A stretch of DNA of 64,000 nucleotides from Terribium retamae. Lineage in GTDB: Bacteria > Pseudomonadota > Alphaproteobacteria > Rhizobiales > Rhizobiaceae. The stretch spans positions 175,324 through 239,323 of the forward strand of contig NZ_JAKREW010000005.1 in NCBI RefSeq assembly GCF_022347545.1. The letters are read 5' to 3'. Below are positions 46,976-56,506 of the stretch, piece after piece (position 1 is the stretch's first letter; each line of letters opens with the position of its first letter). The translations under genes were made by a program, and so were the position numbers. The notes below the pieces were generated by a model. It did no database searches. It was not told the DNA's origin and saw only the letters and a program-made list of their open reading frames with translations.

Positions 46976-48115
46976 TCACGGGACGATCCTTGCCCATGCC
47001 CGCAAATCGGTGACGAAGGCATCAGGCTCCTCGGTGGGAGGGAAGTGGCCGCCGCGCGGTTGCTCGCTCCAGTGGATCAGATCGCAAGCGCGCTCGACAA
47101 GGGAGCGTGGCGGGGCCGGGTGCCGCGGGTCGGGCCAGGAGGCATAGCCCGTGGGCACCTCGATCCGTCGGCCCTTCGGCAGCACCTTGCTCTTCTCTTC
47201 TTCCGATGCGGTATACAGCCAGGTCGATGTCACGAACGTATCGGTCATCACATAAAGCATGATGCTGGTGAGCAATCTGTCGCGACCGAATGACTCGATG
47301 AGCGATTGTCCGCCCAGGTCCGCCCAATCGTGGAAACGCTCGAGGATCCAGGCGGCCTGGGCGACGGGCTGGCCATGCATCGCATAGGCGAGCGATTGCA
47401 CTCGGGTGGACTGAAGGTGTGAATAGGCTCCAAGCGACTTCTCGCGCTCGGCATAAGCCTGCATCCAGCGCAGTTCGGCTTCATCTTGCGGCGCGTCTTC
47501 GGGGACGGTCCCCAGATAATCAATGTGTAGGCCGCGGACCGATTGCGACTGGTTCAGCGCCATCCATGCACCAATCAGGACGCCCCAGTCGGTTCCGTGG
47601 ACGAGATAGTGATGATATCCCAGAACATCGCGCATCAGCTTGTCGAACAACGTGCCGATGCGCTGTGGGCCGATCGGCCGTTTCGGCTTGGCGGAGAAGC
47701 CATATCCCGGCAATGAAGGGATGACCACGTCGAACGCATCCTCGGCACGACCACCATTGCGCGATGGAAATGCCAGGGCTTCCACTGCAGGCCAGAACTC
47801 GTAAGTGGAGCCCGGCCAGCCATGGATCAGAAGCAGTGGGCGCTTGCCGAGAGCCTCTCCCTGAATGTGGACGAAGTGGAGTGTTAGCCCGTCGACTTTC
47901 GCCGTGAATTGCGCAAAGCGGTTGAGCTCTCCGACAGCCGCATCAAAGTCGAAGTGATCAGTCCAATAGGTACAAAGATCGCGCAGCATCTGGGGGTCAC
48001 ATCCGTAGGACCAGCCGCCATCGTCCGGCTGATCGGGGAAACGATACGACCGGATCTGCGCCCTCAATGCATCGACGGCCGCACCCGTCCATTCCACCTT
48101 GAACGGTGTGAACAT
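46976..48115 (-). CDS. Epoxide hydrolase (EHN + alpha/beta hydrolase)
   Basis: A protein of 379 residues with the microsomal-type epoxide hydrolase N-terminal domain (about 1-110: FKVEWTGAAVDALRAQIRSYRFP) and a hydrolase core. HGWPGS oxyanion motif at 99-104, nucleophile Asp176 in HGTDWGV, and the catalytic histidine near RGGHFPPTEEPDAF at the C-terminus. It opens epoxides to diols through an ester intermediate. Start ATG 48115 after AGAGAG; the longer frame to 48208 has no site. No signal peptide. Confidence 0.85.
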   Translation of the reverse strand: MFTPFKVEWTGAAVDALRAQIRSYRFPDQPDDGGWSYGCDPQMLRDLCTYWTDHFDFDAAVGELNRFAQFTAKVDGLTLHFVHIQGEALGKRPLLLIHGWPGSTYEFWPAVEALAFPSRNGGRAEDAFDVVIPSLPGYGFSAKPKRPIGPQRIGTLFDKLMRDVLGYHHYLVHGTDWGVLIGAWMALNQSQSVRGLHIDYLGTVPEDAPQDEAELRWMQAYAEREKSLGAYSHLQSTRVQSLAYAMHGQPVAQAAWILERFHDWADLGGQSLIESFGRDRLLTSIMLYVMTDTFVTSTWLYTASEEEKSKVLPKGRRIEVPTGYASWPDPRHPAPPRSLVERACDLIHWSEQPRGGHFPPTEEPDAFVTDLRAWARIVP

Positions 48116-48514
48116 CTTTGCTCTCTTTCCGCCCCGCTTCAGGCTTCTCGCGCTCACGCCGGAGGTACCCAACCAATCTTGCGATCTGGAAGCGTGTCCA
48201 GAAATCACTTCGTCTGGCTGTGATTTGGCGGAGCAATGTCAGTCGCCTGGCTACTTAGGCGAGCCAGCGCCTGATCGCGGCCTCCGCAATGTTCCCGGCC
48301 AATGCGTAAACATCTGTTCGACGAATTGGTTCAGACCAATAACGACAGGTCCACACTCCGCGCCTCAGTCTCGCCTAAAGAAGCCCCTGATCCGCGATGT
48401 AGGTGGAGTGCTGCGTCATGCACCGCTGGCCCCTCCGATCTCCGCGGGTTCTACAAGGGCGGGCATTGGGAAGCGTCCGCTTGCCGAGACGTCGTGTGTT
48501 GTTCGACAGATGCG
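48116..48514. other. Gap, no gene seen
   Basis: About 400 bases upstream of the epoxide hydrolase. Frames crossing it are antisense extensions of neighbouring sequence without ribosome sites or recognisable protein. It probably contains the epoxide hydrolase promoter at its left side. Confidence 0.5.
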
Positions 48515-48538
48515 CCCGACACGAACGATAGTGTCGGG
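48515..48538 (-). terminator. Hairpin after the gene at 48548
   Basis: Perfect eight-base stem CCCGACAC / GTGTCGGG with loop GAACGATA, nine bases beyond the stop codon of the minus-strand gene. There is no long T-run, so efficiency is uncertain. Confidence 0.5.
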
Positions 48539-48547
48539 AGAACGAAG

Positions 48548-49150
48548 TCAGCGCAGCAGACCTTCGTCCTCGAAGGCGTCCCATCCATCCAACTTGGTGC
48601 CATCGGTACCAGTTTTGCCGCGCCTTTGCGAAAGCTTGTCTGCGCGGGTCCGCGCAGCCTTGTTCGCACCGCGTCGGCGGTTGCGGGCGGCCTCCTCCGC
48701 ATCCTGCTCCCGCCAGATGTTCGGCAGATCGCGGTCAAGCACGTCCTCGATGTGTTTGGGATCGAAAACGTGAAAGGTAACGGCTTTCGAGCGCCCGCGC
48801 ATTTTCAAGGTGCGCGTGCCGATGCTTTGCAGCCGGCCGTCCTTCAGCCACTTGTGCCGTTCGCGCGATGATAGGGCGAGAATGTCCTCAACCTCGCGCG
48901 GGAGCACGGGCAGCGCTTCGATGGTTTCAACGGTTTTCGAAATCTTCTCGGAAGCGAGTTGGAACGCTTCGGCCTCTTCTTCCGGCATTCGCAAAAGGAG
49001 GCGGCCCGTCTCGGCCTTGAGATATTTCCTTACAGCCCAGGGCAAGCGGGCGCGCGCCTCCCGTTCGATCCCTTTCGTGCGCACCGAAGATCCAAGGGTT
49101 GCAGCGGGCGATATGGGCCACTCGGCACTCAGGGAGCGCGAAGTGCTCAT
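48548..49150 (-). CDS. Hypothetical basic protein
   Basis: A protein of 200 residues if started at ATG 49150; the frame is open back to 49297. It is helical and charged, with KISKTVETIEALPVLPREVEDILALSSRERHKWLKDGRLQ (residues about 70-109, in part) that resembles a small winged-helix-like segment, and a C-terminal RRRGANKAARTRADKLSQRRGK tail that could bind nucleic acid. The region around RSKAVTFHVFDPKHIEDVL looks conserved in character. I do not recognise the family. A decayed copy at 45.3 kb supports it being a real gene. Confidence 0.55.
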   Translation of the reverse strand: MSTSRSLSAEWPISPAATLGSSVRTKGIEREARARLPWAVRKYLKAETGRLLLRMPEEEAEAFQLASEKISKTVETIEALPVLPREVEDILALSSRERHKWLKDGRLQSIGTRTLKMRGRSKAVTFHVFDPKHIEDVLDRDLPNIWREQDAEEAARNRRRGANKAARTRADKLSQRRGKTGTDGTKLDGWDAFEDEGLLR

Positions 49151-49420
49151 AGCCGAAGCCCTGCGGTTCTGCGGGTGAAAGATGGCTCTGACGATGCCTG
49201 CGGATATCTTCCGCAAGCCGGTCGGCAGCGCGATCCTTCGAAAGTGACGGAAGCCAGTGATTGCATCACCCGGTGATTGTCTGGTTAAGCGATACACTGG
49301 ATATAGGCATTGCTCACCGCGGCCTCCACGTTAGTTGCTGCTCGCTCTAGGATCAGCAGCACCCGGCGAGGACGCTCCGTAAGTCCGAGGTCTGCATCCA
49401 GATCGGTCACCCAAGCCGCT

Positions 49421-50197
49421 TCAGAACGCTCCAGCGAGTTCGAGTGTCTGGTAGCCTGCCAACGCGGTGATCAAAGATCCGACCAATCGAAGCAGTGTCC
49501 TTTCCTTCAACGCCTTGACCACCCATCCCGCCATCGGCGCGGCAAAAACGCCGCCAACGATCAATCCAGCAACAGATGTCAGGTACTGCCGCAGTTCTCC
49601 GGCTTCCTCCCAGTGGCCAGTCAAAATCGCGGCAAGGAAGCTGAGCGATACCGAAAGCGCAATCAGGAATTCGCTCGCATTGACGGTGCCGATCACGAAC
49701 CGGGGTCGTCCACCGGCGCCGAGCAGGCCGGTCGTGGCAACAGGACCCCAGCCGCCTCCGCCTGCGGCGTCCAGAAAGCCGGCGATCGCACCCAGAGGCG
49801 CCACGATTTTCAGCTTCACAGGATTGGTGGGGATACGATGAAAGGAACGATACAGCAGCCAACTACCGATGACCGCCAGATAGGCTGTCACAAAGGGCTT
49901 GGCCTGATCGCCGTCGAACGAGGTGAGCACAAACGCGCCAAGCGCACCGCCGGCGATGCCAAAGGGGATCAGCCGCCAGAAGAGTTTCCAGTCGATATTG
50001 CGGTGATAAAGATGAGCCGAACCCGAAGCGGCGGTGGTGAACAATTCAGCAGCGTGTGCTGAGGCGGATGCCTGCGCCGGCGGAACTCCGAAGGCGAGGA
50101 GCACTGTCGAAGAAATGACGCCATAGGCCATCCCGAGAGCGCCGTCGACCATTTGGGCCAGAAACCCGACCGCTGCGAACAGGAGGAAGTCGTCCAT
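49421..50197 (-). CDS. TauE/SafE family (sulfite exporter-like) membrane protein
   Basis: Membrane protein of 258 residues with about eight helices. The family repeats are visible: AAVGFLAQMVDGALGMAYGV and GAIAGFLDAAGGGGWGPVATTGLL, with the conserved glycine-rich loops. Members export sulfite, sulfoacetate or other organic acids. The ATG at 50197 follows TTGGAG; upstream methionines are less likely. Single-gene unit. Confidence 0.87.
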   Translation of the reverse strand: MDDFLLFAAVGFLAQMVDGALGMAYGVISSTVLLAFGVPPAQASASAHAAELFTTAASGSAHLYHRNIDWKLFWRLIPFGIAGGALGAFVLTSFDGDQAKPFVTAYLAVIGSWLLYRSFHRIPTNPVKLKIVAPLGAIAGFLDAAGGGGWGPVATTGLLGAGGRPRFVIGTVNASEFLIALSVSLSFLAAILTGHWEEAGELRQYLTSVAGLIVGGVFAAPMAGWVVKALKERTLLRLVGSLITALAGYQTLELAGAF

Positions 50198-50528
50198 CGA
50201 GACTCCAAGCATGTAAGGATGCCTTCGGCGCACAGGAAAACGGGCCATCTGCCTGTCTTGTTCCGCAGGATGCGGCCGGCGAACATCACCCGTCGTGGGC
50301 CGCGCTCATTCCACAGCGCTTGGACAGTTCTCTCTGGCGGCCTTCCGATGTGCAGGTCCTGACCCCTGCGACCGAAACCCTGAGAACCTCGCGGCCTACT
50401 ATTTTGTATCTCGAATTTGCGGGGCGACCTTCGGCGCCGAAAAGAGGCTGGCGAGTGGAGTGGATGTGGGAACTGCTCTTCTTATCGCGCCGGCTTTGGC
50501 GGTTTCTGAAAGTGGCGATACGGATGCG

Positions 50529-50717
50529 ATGAAAATGACTGACGCATTAAACAGCTTGGCAGAAGCAATCGCAAAGCTTCGGAACAATGGAATTGAATTG
50601 TTATCATCCGTCGCCGCGAGCGATGCTGACATAATGGCAATCGAGAAGCGCCTGGGCGTTCTGCTCCCTCCTTCCTGCAAAAGCATGCTGCGATGTCGAA
50701 GGCATCGGCTGAGTTAG
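50529..50717 (+). pseudogene. Truncated SUKH (SMI1/KNR4)-like fragment
   Basis: A frame of 62 codons: AEAIAKLRNNGIELLSS then DADIMAIEKRLGVLLPPSCKSML. The IEKRLGVLLPPS segment matches the start of SMI1/KNR4 (SUKH) domains, which serve as immunity proteins against contact-dependent toxins and related systems. The domain normally runs over 120 residues; here it breaks off after the first helix-strand unit into RCRRHRLS and a stop. No toxin gene is nearby. Confidence 0.45.
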
Positions 50718-50960
50718 TCGACCGAAGGCTGCGACAGCTCTTCTTCCCGGTGATGGCCAATCTCGTCCAGTGGTAAGTTCGCCTGTGTTTTGATCGATTT
50801 GTTCGCTCCGGCCGCTTCCTAACCTGCAGGTAACCACTAACCCGGGCGTGCGTATTGGCGCCGCTCTTCTCCGATCCTAGCTCTGTTGCGTATGACAAGC
50901 GGGGCCTGCGCGGCATGCTCCATGCCGACGTCGCACGACATCCGAAACAGGAGAAGAATC

Positions 50961-51932
50961 ATGACGAACGCAAAGCTGGATACGATGCGCGCCGCCGCCA
51001 TCGACCGGTTCGGTGGCGCCGAGCAAATTACGGTGCAGACCGTGCCAGTGCCGGAGATCGGACCGCGAGATGTTCTGATCGAAGTCGAAGTGGCGGGCGT
51101 CGCGTCGTGGGACGCTGTCGAGCGTGAGGGGCATTATGATGGGGCTTTCGGAATGCCCTCGACATTCCCCTATATCCTTGGCTGGGATGGCGCCGGCACC
51201 GTCGCCGCCATTGGCAGTGAGATTCATCGCTTCAAGAAAGGCGACAGGGTCTACGCCGCCACCATGCCGCTTCCCAAGGGGGGAACCTACGCCACTTACG
51301 CGGCTACCGATGCTGCCAATGTGTCACTCATCCCCTCAGGGCTCTCGATCGAGCAGGCAGGCGTCATGGGTTGGGATGCGCTGACTGCTCTCAGCGGTCT
51401 GGAAGAGATCGGACTTAAGCAGGGCGAAGCGGTCATGATCTTCGGCGCCAGCGGCGGTATTGGCCACATGGCTGTCCAACTCGCAAAGCGGAGGGGCGCG
51501 CGCGTCTTCGCTGTGGCTTCAGGGGATGACGGTACGGCATTGGCGCGGCGACTGGGCGCCGACGCCACCGTCAATGGGCGCGAGGGCGATGTGATGGTGG
51601 CCGCTCGTGAATTTGCTCCTGGCGGCTTCGATGCGGCTCTCGTCACCGCCGGCGGCGAGGCGGCCGACCGAGCGCTGTTGTCGGTACGCGACGGCGGTCG
51701 CGTCGCCTGCCCCGATGGTGTGATGCCCTATCCGACCATCCGGTCCGGTGTAGAACTGATCCGCTATAACGGCGCCCGCAGCCAGGCCGCCACCGACAAA
51801 CTCAACCGCCTGATCGAGTCTGGTCCGTTCGATGTCCATATCGCCCGCACGTTCCCATTCGATCAAGTTGTCGATGCACATAGGATGCTTGCCACCCACT
51901 ATCTCGGAAAGCTCGCCTTGCGAGTGAAGTGA
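50961..51932 (+). CDS. NADP-dependent quinone oxidoreductase-like protein (MDR family)
   Basis: A protein of 323 residues in the zinc-independent medium-chain dehydrogenase group. N-terminal GroES-like domain with VAGVASWDAVEREGHYDGAFG and PYILGWDGAGTVAAIG; cofactor motif MIFGASGGIGHMAVQLAKRRGARVFAVAS (in part, about 157-185). No catalytic or structural zinc cysteines are seen. CAGGAGAAG precedes ATG 50961. Likely roles are quinone or enone reduction and oxidative stress response. Confidence 0.85.
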   Translation: MTNAKLDTMRAAAIDRFGGAEQITVQTVPVPEIGPRDVLIEVEVAGVASWDAVEREGHYDGAFGMPSTFPYILGWDGAGTVAAIGSEIHRFKKGDRVYAATMPLPKGGTYATYAATDAANVSLIPSGLSIEQAGVMGWDALTALSGLEEIGLKQGEAVMIFGASGGIGHMAVQLAKRRGARVFAVASGDDGTALARRLGADATVNGREGDVMVAAREFAPGGFDAALVTAGGEAADRALLSVRDGGRVACPDGVMPYPTIRSGVELIRYNGARSQAATDKLNRLIESGPFDVHIARTFPFDQVVDAHRMLATHYLGKLALRVK

Positions 51933-52139
51933 GCGACTACGTGGCGTCGGCGTACTGCTTTCGCTTTCAGCCGGGCTGTCGACTGGGCAGTTGACAGTCG
52001 TCACCGTTGCCATGGCCGTTGTCTTTTACCGGGAAAACCTGTCCCCCGGCAATGGATCGGCCTGGCAGTGCTTCTGGCCTGGTTCTGCTGCGCCTTCAAT
52101 GAGCCGGCCGCGGAGTTGAATAGAGAGCTACAGAGCTCA

Positions 52140-52859
52140 TCAGCGCCTGACATAGGTTCCAGGCTGCGGGTTGGCCCCAGGCTCTTTGGCATCCTTTGAA
52201 CGCTCCGCGATCGCTGAACCCGCACCGGCTGTTTTTTCGGTAGCGGGACCGGAGGGCGTACGGTGTGCTGGAGCCGACGCACCATCCTGAAACCCGGAAG
52301 CGACGCCCTCCTGCTGAGGCGCAGGAGCGGCTGCGGCGTCCGCATCTTGGACGAATTCGGAATGGCCCGCATTTGGGGAGTCCTCAGCAGATCCGCTCAA
52401 GCCGAGGGGCGGTTGCGCGGGCTCGGGGGAAAAAGCAGGATCATCGAAAGGCGGAAATTCTTCCAACGGCCTGCGCTGCTCCGCGATGGAGAGTTCATCG
52501 ACGCTCTCCGCATTCTCGCTCGACTCGTCCGGCGTTTCCGCTGACGCCACCGTGCCATTGTCCGCGGTCGAGGTTTCAGCGGCCAAACGGTCTTCCTCGT
52601 CGATATCCTGTTCGGCCTGGATCCAGTGGTCTTCCTGGTTGCCGTCCAGTTGCCCGCCTTCCTGCCACAGTTTCTGAGCGCGCGCTCGGATTCGCTCGTT
52701 TCTGGTATCAGTCGCTCCCGGCTTCACGAGATCGGTGCCACCGGGTTCCCCACCGCTTTCGCCCGCGTCGGTGGAAGGGGCGGTCAACTGCGAGCCTTCT
52801 GCGGAAGACGCCGCTTGCGGCTGGGGGGCAGAAGCGGTCTGAATGATTCTGTCGGACAT
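52140..52859 (-). CDS. DUF2934 domain protein with long acidic disordered tail
   Basis: A protein of 239 residues. A short DUF2934-like segment (RNERIRARAQKLWQEGGQ then EDHWIQAEQDI, about 53-90) is embedded in low-complexity Ala/Pro/Glu/Ser-rich sequence before and after it. No signal peptide or membrane helix. The family is common in rhizobia, of unknown function, often with stress-related neighbours. GAGAGGAA lies upstream of ATG 52859. The tail composition suggests an intrinsically disordered protein. Confidence 0.72.
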   Translation of the reverse strand: MSDRIIQTASAPQPQAASSAEGSQLTAPSTDAGESGGEPGGTDLVKPGATDTRNERIRARAQKLWQEGGQLDGNQEDHWIQAEQDIDEEDRLAAETSTADNGTVASAETPDESSENAESVDELSIAEQRRPLEEFPPFDDPAFSPEPAQPPLGLSGSAEDSPNAGHSEFVQDADAAAAPAPQQEGVASGFQDGASAPAHRTPSGPATEKTAGAGSAIAERSKDAKEPGANPQPGTYVRR

Positions 52860-53017
52860 CGTTATGATTCCTCTCTGGATGGACAGAACCAACCGGCAAG
52901 GCGATGACCCGTTCCCAAAATCTGGTGCCGGCATTCTTACGAAGAGACAGGCGCCGCGTTCGATCTCAAGGGAACCAGTCGCTTCAGCGCCGGCACTGTA
53001 AGGATTTCGCAGCCAGC

Positions 53018-53527
53018 CTAGAGCCGCCCGGCGACCGCGGCAGCTTTCGCCACCTTCAACGCAACCGTGTCACGACCTTCCACGAGATCGCGCAGCAAAG
53101 GCAAGGTGCTGCGCCAGTAAAAACGGACATGTTTTTCTCCCGATTCCGGTCCAATCTCAAATCCGTTGCCTCGGCGCACCGGGGAGGGCGGAACGGTATG
53201 CTCGACCTCCAACAAGGTCTGCGTTTCTTCTTCGATCAGTCGAAATGTCACTCTCGAATAGCTTTCCGGTGTGTCCGGAAGCCCCGAGACTTTTGGCAGG
53301 AAATCGTAAGCCAGCAGGAACGGGGCGCTGGCACGCAGGACTGAACCGCTGTCGTGGTATGCCTTGCGACCGATCCTTGCCACAATAAGGATCGGCGAGC
53401 CTTCACGCCAGTCGGTCTGAAAATCCGCGCCACGCCAGACGCGCCCTTGCTCGCGGTCAAGCAACGCATTCCAGATCCTTTTTGCGGAGGCCGCGATGCG
53501 AATGGACTCCGTCACGGCTGCATGCAT
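53018..53527 (-). CDS. SRPBCC/START-like domain protein
   Basis: A protein of 169 residues (start at ATG 53527; 53557 also possible). HAAVTESIRIAASAKRIWNALLD opens an SRPBCC hydrophobic-pocket fold, followed by FQTDWREGSPILIV, VTFRLIEEETQTLLEVEH and a C-terminal helix RDLVEGRDTVALKVA. Related AHSA1-type proteins bind hydrophobic ligands or act with regulators. Ligand unknown. Confidence 0.7.
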   Translation of the reverse strand: MHAAVTESIRIAASAKRIWNALLDREQGRVWRGADFQTDWREGSPILIVARIGRKAYHDSGSVLRASAPFLLAYDFLPKVSGLPDTPESYSRVTFRLIEEETQTLLEVEHTVPPSPVRRGNGFEIGPESGEKHVRFYWRSTLPLLRDLVEGRDTVALKVAKAAAVAGRL

Positions 53528-53581
53528 GTCGTCTCGGTCCCAACGGGCGGCGCTCATCCATCATCTCGGCGAGCTTAACGA

Positions 53582-54087
53582 TCAGCGCAATGCCCGCCAA
53601 TTGACCTCGTTTTGGGCCAGACGGGCCAACACTGCATCGATCTCACGCTCTTCGGTCAAGGTTGCCTTCAAGAGCTTCGAGGCTTCCGGCATTCCGAGTT
53701 CCATGGCCCAGCCCAGCAGCGTCCTGTAGCGAGCGATCTCGTAATGCTCCATCGCCTGTGCGCAGGCAATCAGGCCTGCATCGATTGCCGGCGTTCCTTC
53801 GTAATCTTCCATGATGATTTCGGCGTTTTCCTCAATGATGCCGTCGATGGCGGGACAGATCTTGCCTCGCGGCGCGCGCCTCATCATCTCGAAGACTTTG
53901 TAGAGGCGCTCGACATGGATGCGAGTTTCCTCGCTATGTCTTTGGAACGCTTCGGACACAGCGGTGTGTTGGGCGGTAGCAGCCATTCTCGGAAGCGTCT
54001 TCAAAATCTTGTTCTCGCCGTAGAAAATATCCCTCAAACGTCCAGGAAGAGTTCCTGGAGGTCGTGGCCTTGGTCGATCTGTGCCAT
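53582..54087 (-). pseudogene. Ferritin-like DUF892 (YciE/YciF) gene with a frameshift near its start
   Basis: A four-helix ferritin-like stress protein. The normal start, MAQIDQGHDLQELFLDV, begins at ATG 54087 behind GGAGG but meets TGA at 54034-54036. The family continues exactly there in another frame as LRDIFYGENKILKTLPRMAATAQHT, open from TTG 54037 to 53582. One base appears missing relative to an intact gene near 54034-54040. The TGA stop overlaps the TTG (sequence TTGA), so re-initiation could still make the main part (151 residues), but that lacks the first helix segment. Sequencing error cannot be excluded. Confidence 0.75.
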
Positions 54088-54230
54088 GGCTTTCCTCCGG
54101 CTGTTTGCCCGCCTCGCTCCTCGAACTCGGCCCAAAACAGATCGTTCCATCACATGTTTAGGGGATACGCTCCGGAGCATCTCCTCCCCCATGCTGCTGA
54201 TGGACACGGCGTCGGGTGCAAGGAACAGAT

Positions 54231-54262
54231 AATCCCGCCAGGCCAACAAGCCTGACGGGATT
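54231..54262 (-). terminator. Terminator-like hairpin after the flavoprotein gene
   Basis: Thirteen-base arms AATCCCGCCAGGC and GCCTGACGGGATT with one G-T type mismatch and a six-base loop, 22 bases beyond the flavoprotein stop. AT-rich on both sides, so it could act in either direction. Confidence 0.7.
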
Positions 54263-54284
54263 ATTGTTGAGAGCCGTAGTCCTG

Positions 54285-56021
54285 CTACGCCGAACGGGCG
54301 GCGGCGTGCCTTGCTGCGATAATACCTTGAGACAAAGCTCGACCGTTCCCGTGCTGACTGAATCCGCCAGCGGCTTCGCCGGCGGCGTAAAGGCCGGGAA
54401 TTGCCTTACCGGCAAAGTCGAGGACCTGGCATTTTCCGTTGATGCGCAGGCCAGACCGGGGGTCGTGGAGCACCGGGGTTGACCAGGCGGCATAGAAGGG
54501 GGCCTTTTGGATCTTGTATTGAGGTGTCGGTTTGCCGAAGTCGGTGTCGGCACCCGCGTCAACAAAGCTGTTGTACCGCGTCACCGTGTCGATCAGGTTG
54601 CTTGGCGGCATGGGAACCCGCTGATGCGGCATGATGATCTTCTGTGCGAGTTCCTCGATCGTGTTTGCCTGGAAGAAGAATCCGTCAGGATCGACGTTGG
54701 GGGGCGTCGGATTCCATCTCTGGCGGGCCACGGCATCTGCATCGAATATGGCCCAGATCGGGCCACCGCCATTGTGACCGTCGCCGATTCCAGCCATTGC
54801 GGCGTTGATCCAGTTTTGTGGGTTGTATGTGATGTTCTTGGCGTTCAGGTAGCTGCCCTGAACGTACGGGCGGACCGAGCCAGCGCTGTTCGTTCCGAAT
54901 TGCCCTGCCGTTTCGTCGTAGAACCGCTTCCCGATCATGTTTACATGGATAACGTTCTGGTTGTTGACGTTGGCTAGTCCCGTAGCCTTCGCAAGGTGAA
55001 AGACGGGGCTATTAGGCCCCCACTGCAGGAACGAGTAGTTGTACCGCGTCCCGATGGCGGTCGGCTTGGTGATGTTGGTGCCGAACTCTCCGGTCTGGTT
55101 GTACGTGCCCGCGAGGGACGCGCCGACATTCAGCCCTGCGATGATGCCGCTGGCATCTTGGAAGGAATAGGGCTCGCCAGCGACGCCGCAATACTCCGCG
55201 GTGAGCCGAGGGTCGAACATTCGGCGGTATTCCACATTCCCGTTTCCGCCACCGCTCGCGATCACAACGCCCTTGCGTGCGTTAATGTTGACGATGCGGC
55301 CTTGATAAGTGGCTATGACCCCGGTCACGCCCTTTTTCGTCCGGTGCAGCGACTCTAAACGGTGATTCAGCAGGATCCTCACGCCACGCGCCTTTGCTGC
55401 GGCCTCCAGCGGATATATGAAGCCGGGCCCTTGAGACGTCGTCCGCTGTTGGCTTTCGGGTACCGGCAAGCCGGTCCGGACCGAGGCGTAGTTCATGATC
55501 GCCGTGTGCATCATGCGGTTCACGGAGTTGCCGACTTCATTGCCGCCGACATTGTCGGGTGTTGATTTCGTCCACACGACGCCATGGCGGACCAGAAAGT
55601 TATACAGGTCGACGTTGATGTCGGCAAAAGCCCGGATTATCTCGCGATCGTTATAGCGGTAGCTCGGAAAACCGTTGGCCTGGACAATGGACCAGTCGGT
55701 AAGATCTCGGAACAGGAGATCTGGCGAATCCACGATGCCGCCCGCCATCTGCGCAGCTGTTCCGCCCCCCAGCGGAATGTTGCCCGAGCTGACAATGCCA
55801 CGTCCCCCAATGTGCGGTTGCGCCTCGAGGACAATAACCGACGCGCCTGCCTCTGCGGCGGCGACTGCGGCGCCGAGGCCCGCCGAGCCGCAACCCACAA
55901 CGACGATATCGGCTACATGCGGGTCCGCATTGGCAATGCTCGGCTGCAAAATGCTGCTGGCTACCCCTGCGGCGGCGATTCCTGCACCGGCCTTCAACAA
56001 AGAGCGTCGGCTGACTGTCAT
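54285..56021 (-). CDS. Tat-exported FAD-dependent oxidoreductase (fumarate reductase flavoprotein-like)
   Basis: A protein of 578 residues with a twin-arginine signal (VSRRSLLKAGAGIAAAG) ending near SIANA, so it folds with FAD in the cytoplasm and is exported. FAD motif DIVVVGCGSAGLGAAVAAAEAG, then LEAQPHIGGRG, and the C-terminal FAD segment PGLYAAGEAAGG. It belongs to the FAD_binding_2 group (fumarate reductase, 3-ketosteroid dehydrogenase, urocanate reductase). A C-terminal HGNGRALSQGIIAARHAA is typical. The electron donor and substrate are unknown; no cytochrome gene is adjacent. Single-gene unit. Confidence 0.83.
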   Translation of the reverse strand: MTVSRRSLLKAGAGIAAAGVASSILQPSIANADPHVADIVVVGCGSAGLGAAVAAAEAGASVIVLEAQPHIGGRGIVSSGNIPLGGGTAAQMAGGIVDSPDLLFRDLTDWSIVQANGFPSYRYNDREIIRAFADINVDLYNFLVRHGVVWTKSTPDNVGGNEVGNSVNRMMHTAIMNYASVRTGLPVPESQQRTTSQGPGFIYPLEAAAKARGVRILLNHRLESLHRTKKGVTGVIATYQGRIVNINARKGVVIASGGGNGNVEYRRMFDPRLTAEYCGVAGEPYSFQDASGIIAGLNVGASLAGTYNQTGEFGTNITKPTAIGTRYNYSFLQWGPNSPVFHLAKATGLANVNNQNVIHVNMIGKRFYDETAGQFGTNSAGSVRPYVQGSYLNAKNITYNPQNWINAAMAGIGDGHNGGGPIWAIFDADAVARQRWNPTPPNVDPDGFFFQANTIEELAQKIIMPHQRVPMPPSNLIDTVTRYNSFVDAGADTDFGKPTPQYKIQKAPFYAAWSTPVLHDPRSGLRINGKCQVLDFAGKAIPGLYAAGEAAGGFSQHGNGRALSQGIIAARHAAARSA

Positions 56022-56506
56022 TACGATCTCCTCCTCCTGATTATCTGCTTGACCGTTGCCGACATCGCGATCCCACTCACAATCTCAGCATCGAACTGAG
56101 GAGTGTTCACAATATGGGCAACATGTCCAAACAATTCATAATGGGCAAACTATCGACGAAATGTCAACGCGGTATCGCCGCATTTCAGCCCCAGCGATCA
56201 GATGCTTGCCGGCTGGATTGAATGTCATGGCTTTCCGTCGAAGGAGCAGGAGGCCTCGGCGATCAACCAGGTGCTATCTACGGTACGGGGTGTGATCGCC
56301 GCTCCGCTCTGGAGCCGATGCAGGATCATTCACCCTCGCCGGAGCTTCTCGAACGCTTCAACCGTCGCAAGCACATCGTCGCTGGCAGTGGCATCTGGAC
56401 GAGACGTACCAAGGCCCGTCGGCGACAAGGTTGAGTCCTGGCAGCCTGATCAGCGACGCGAAATCATCTCGTTATTTCCGGCGCCAATCGTACGGTTCTG
56501 CGGAGT
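56022..56506. other. 485-bp gap with a possible transposase remnant
   Basis: No intact gene. On the plus strand 56374-56410 reads HRRWQWHLDETY, which resembles the WHLDE(T/V)(Y/F) catalytic region of IS6-type DDE transposases, but neighbouring sequence is out of frame and no inverted ends were found. This stretch occupies the place where gspK would be expected after gspJ. Confidence 0.35.
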
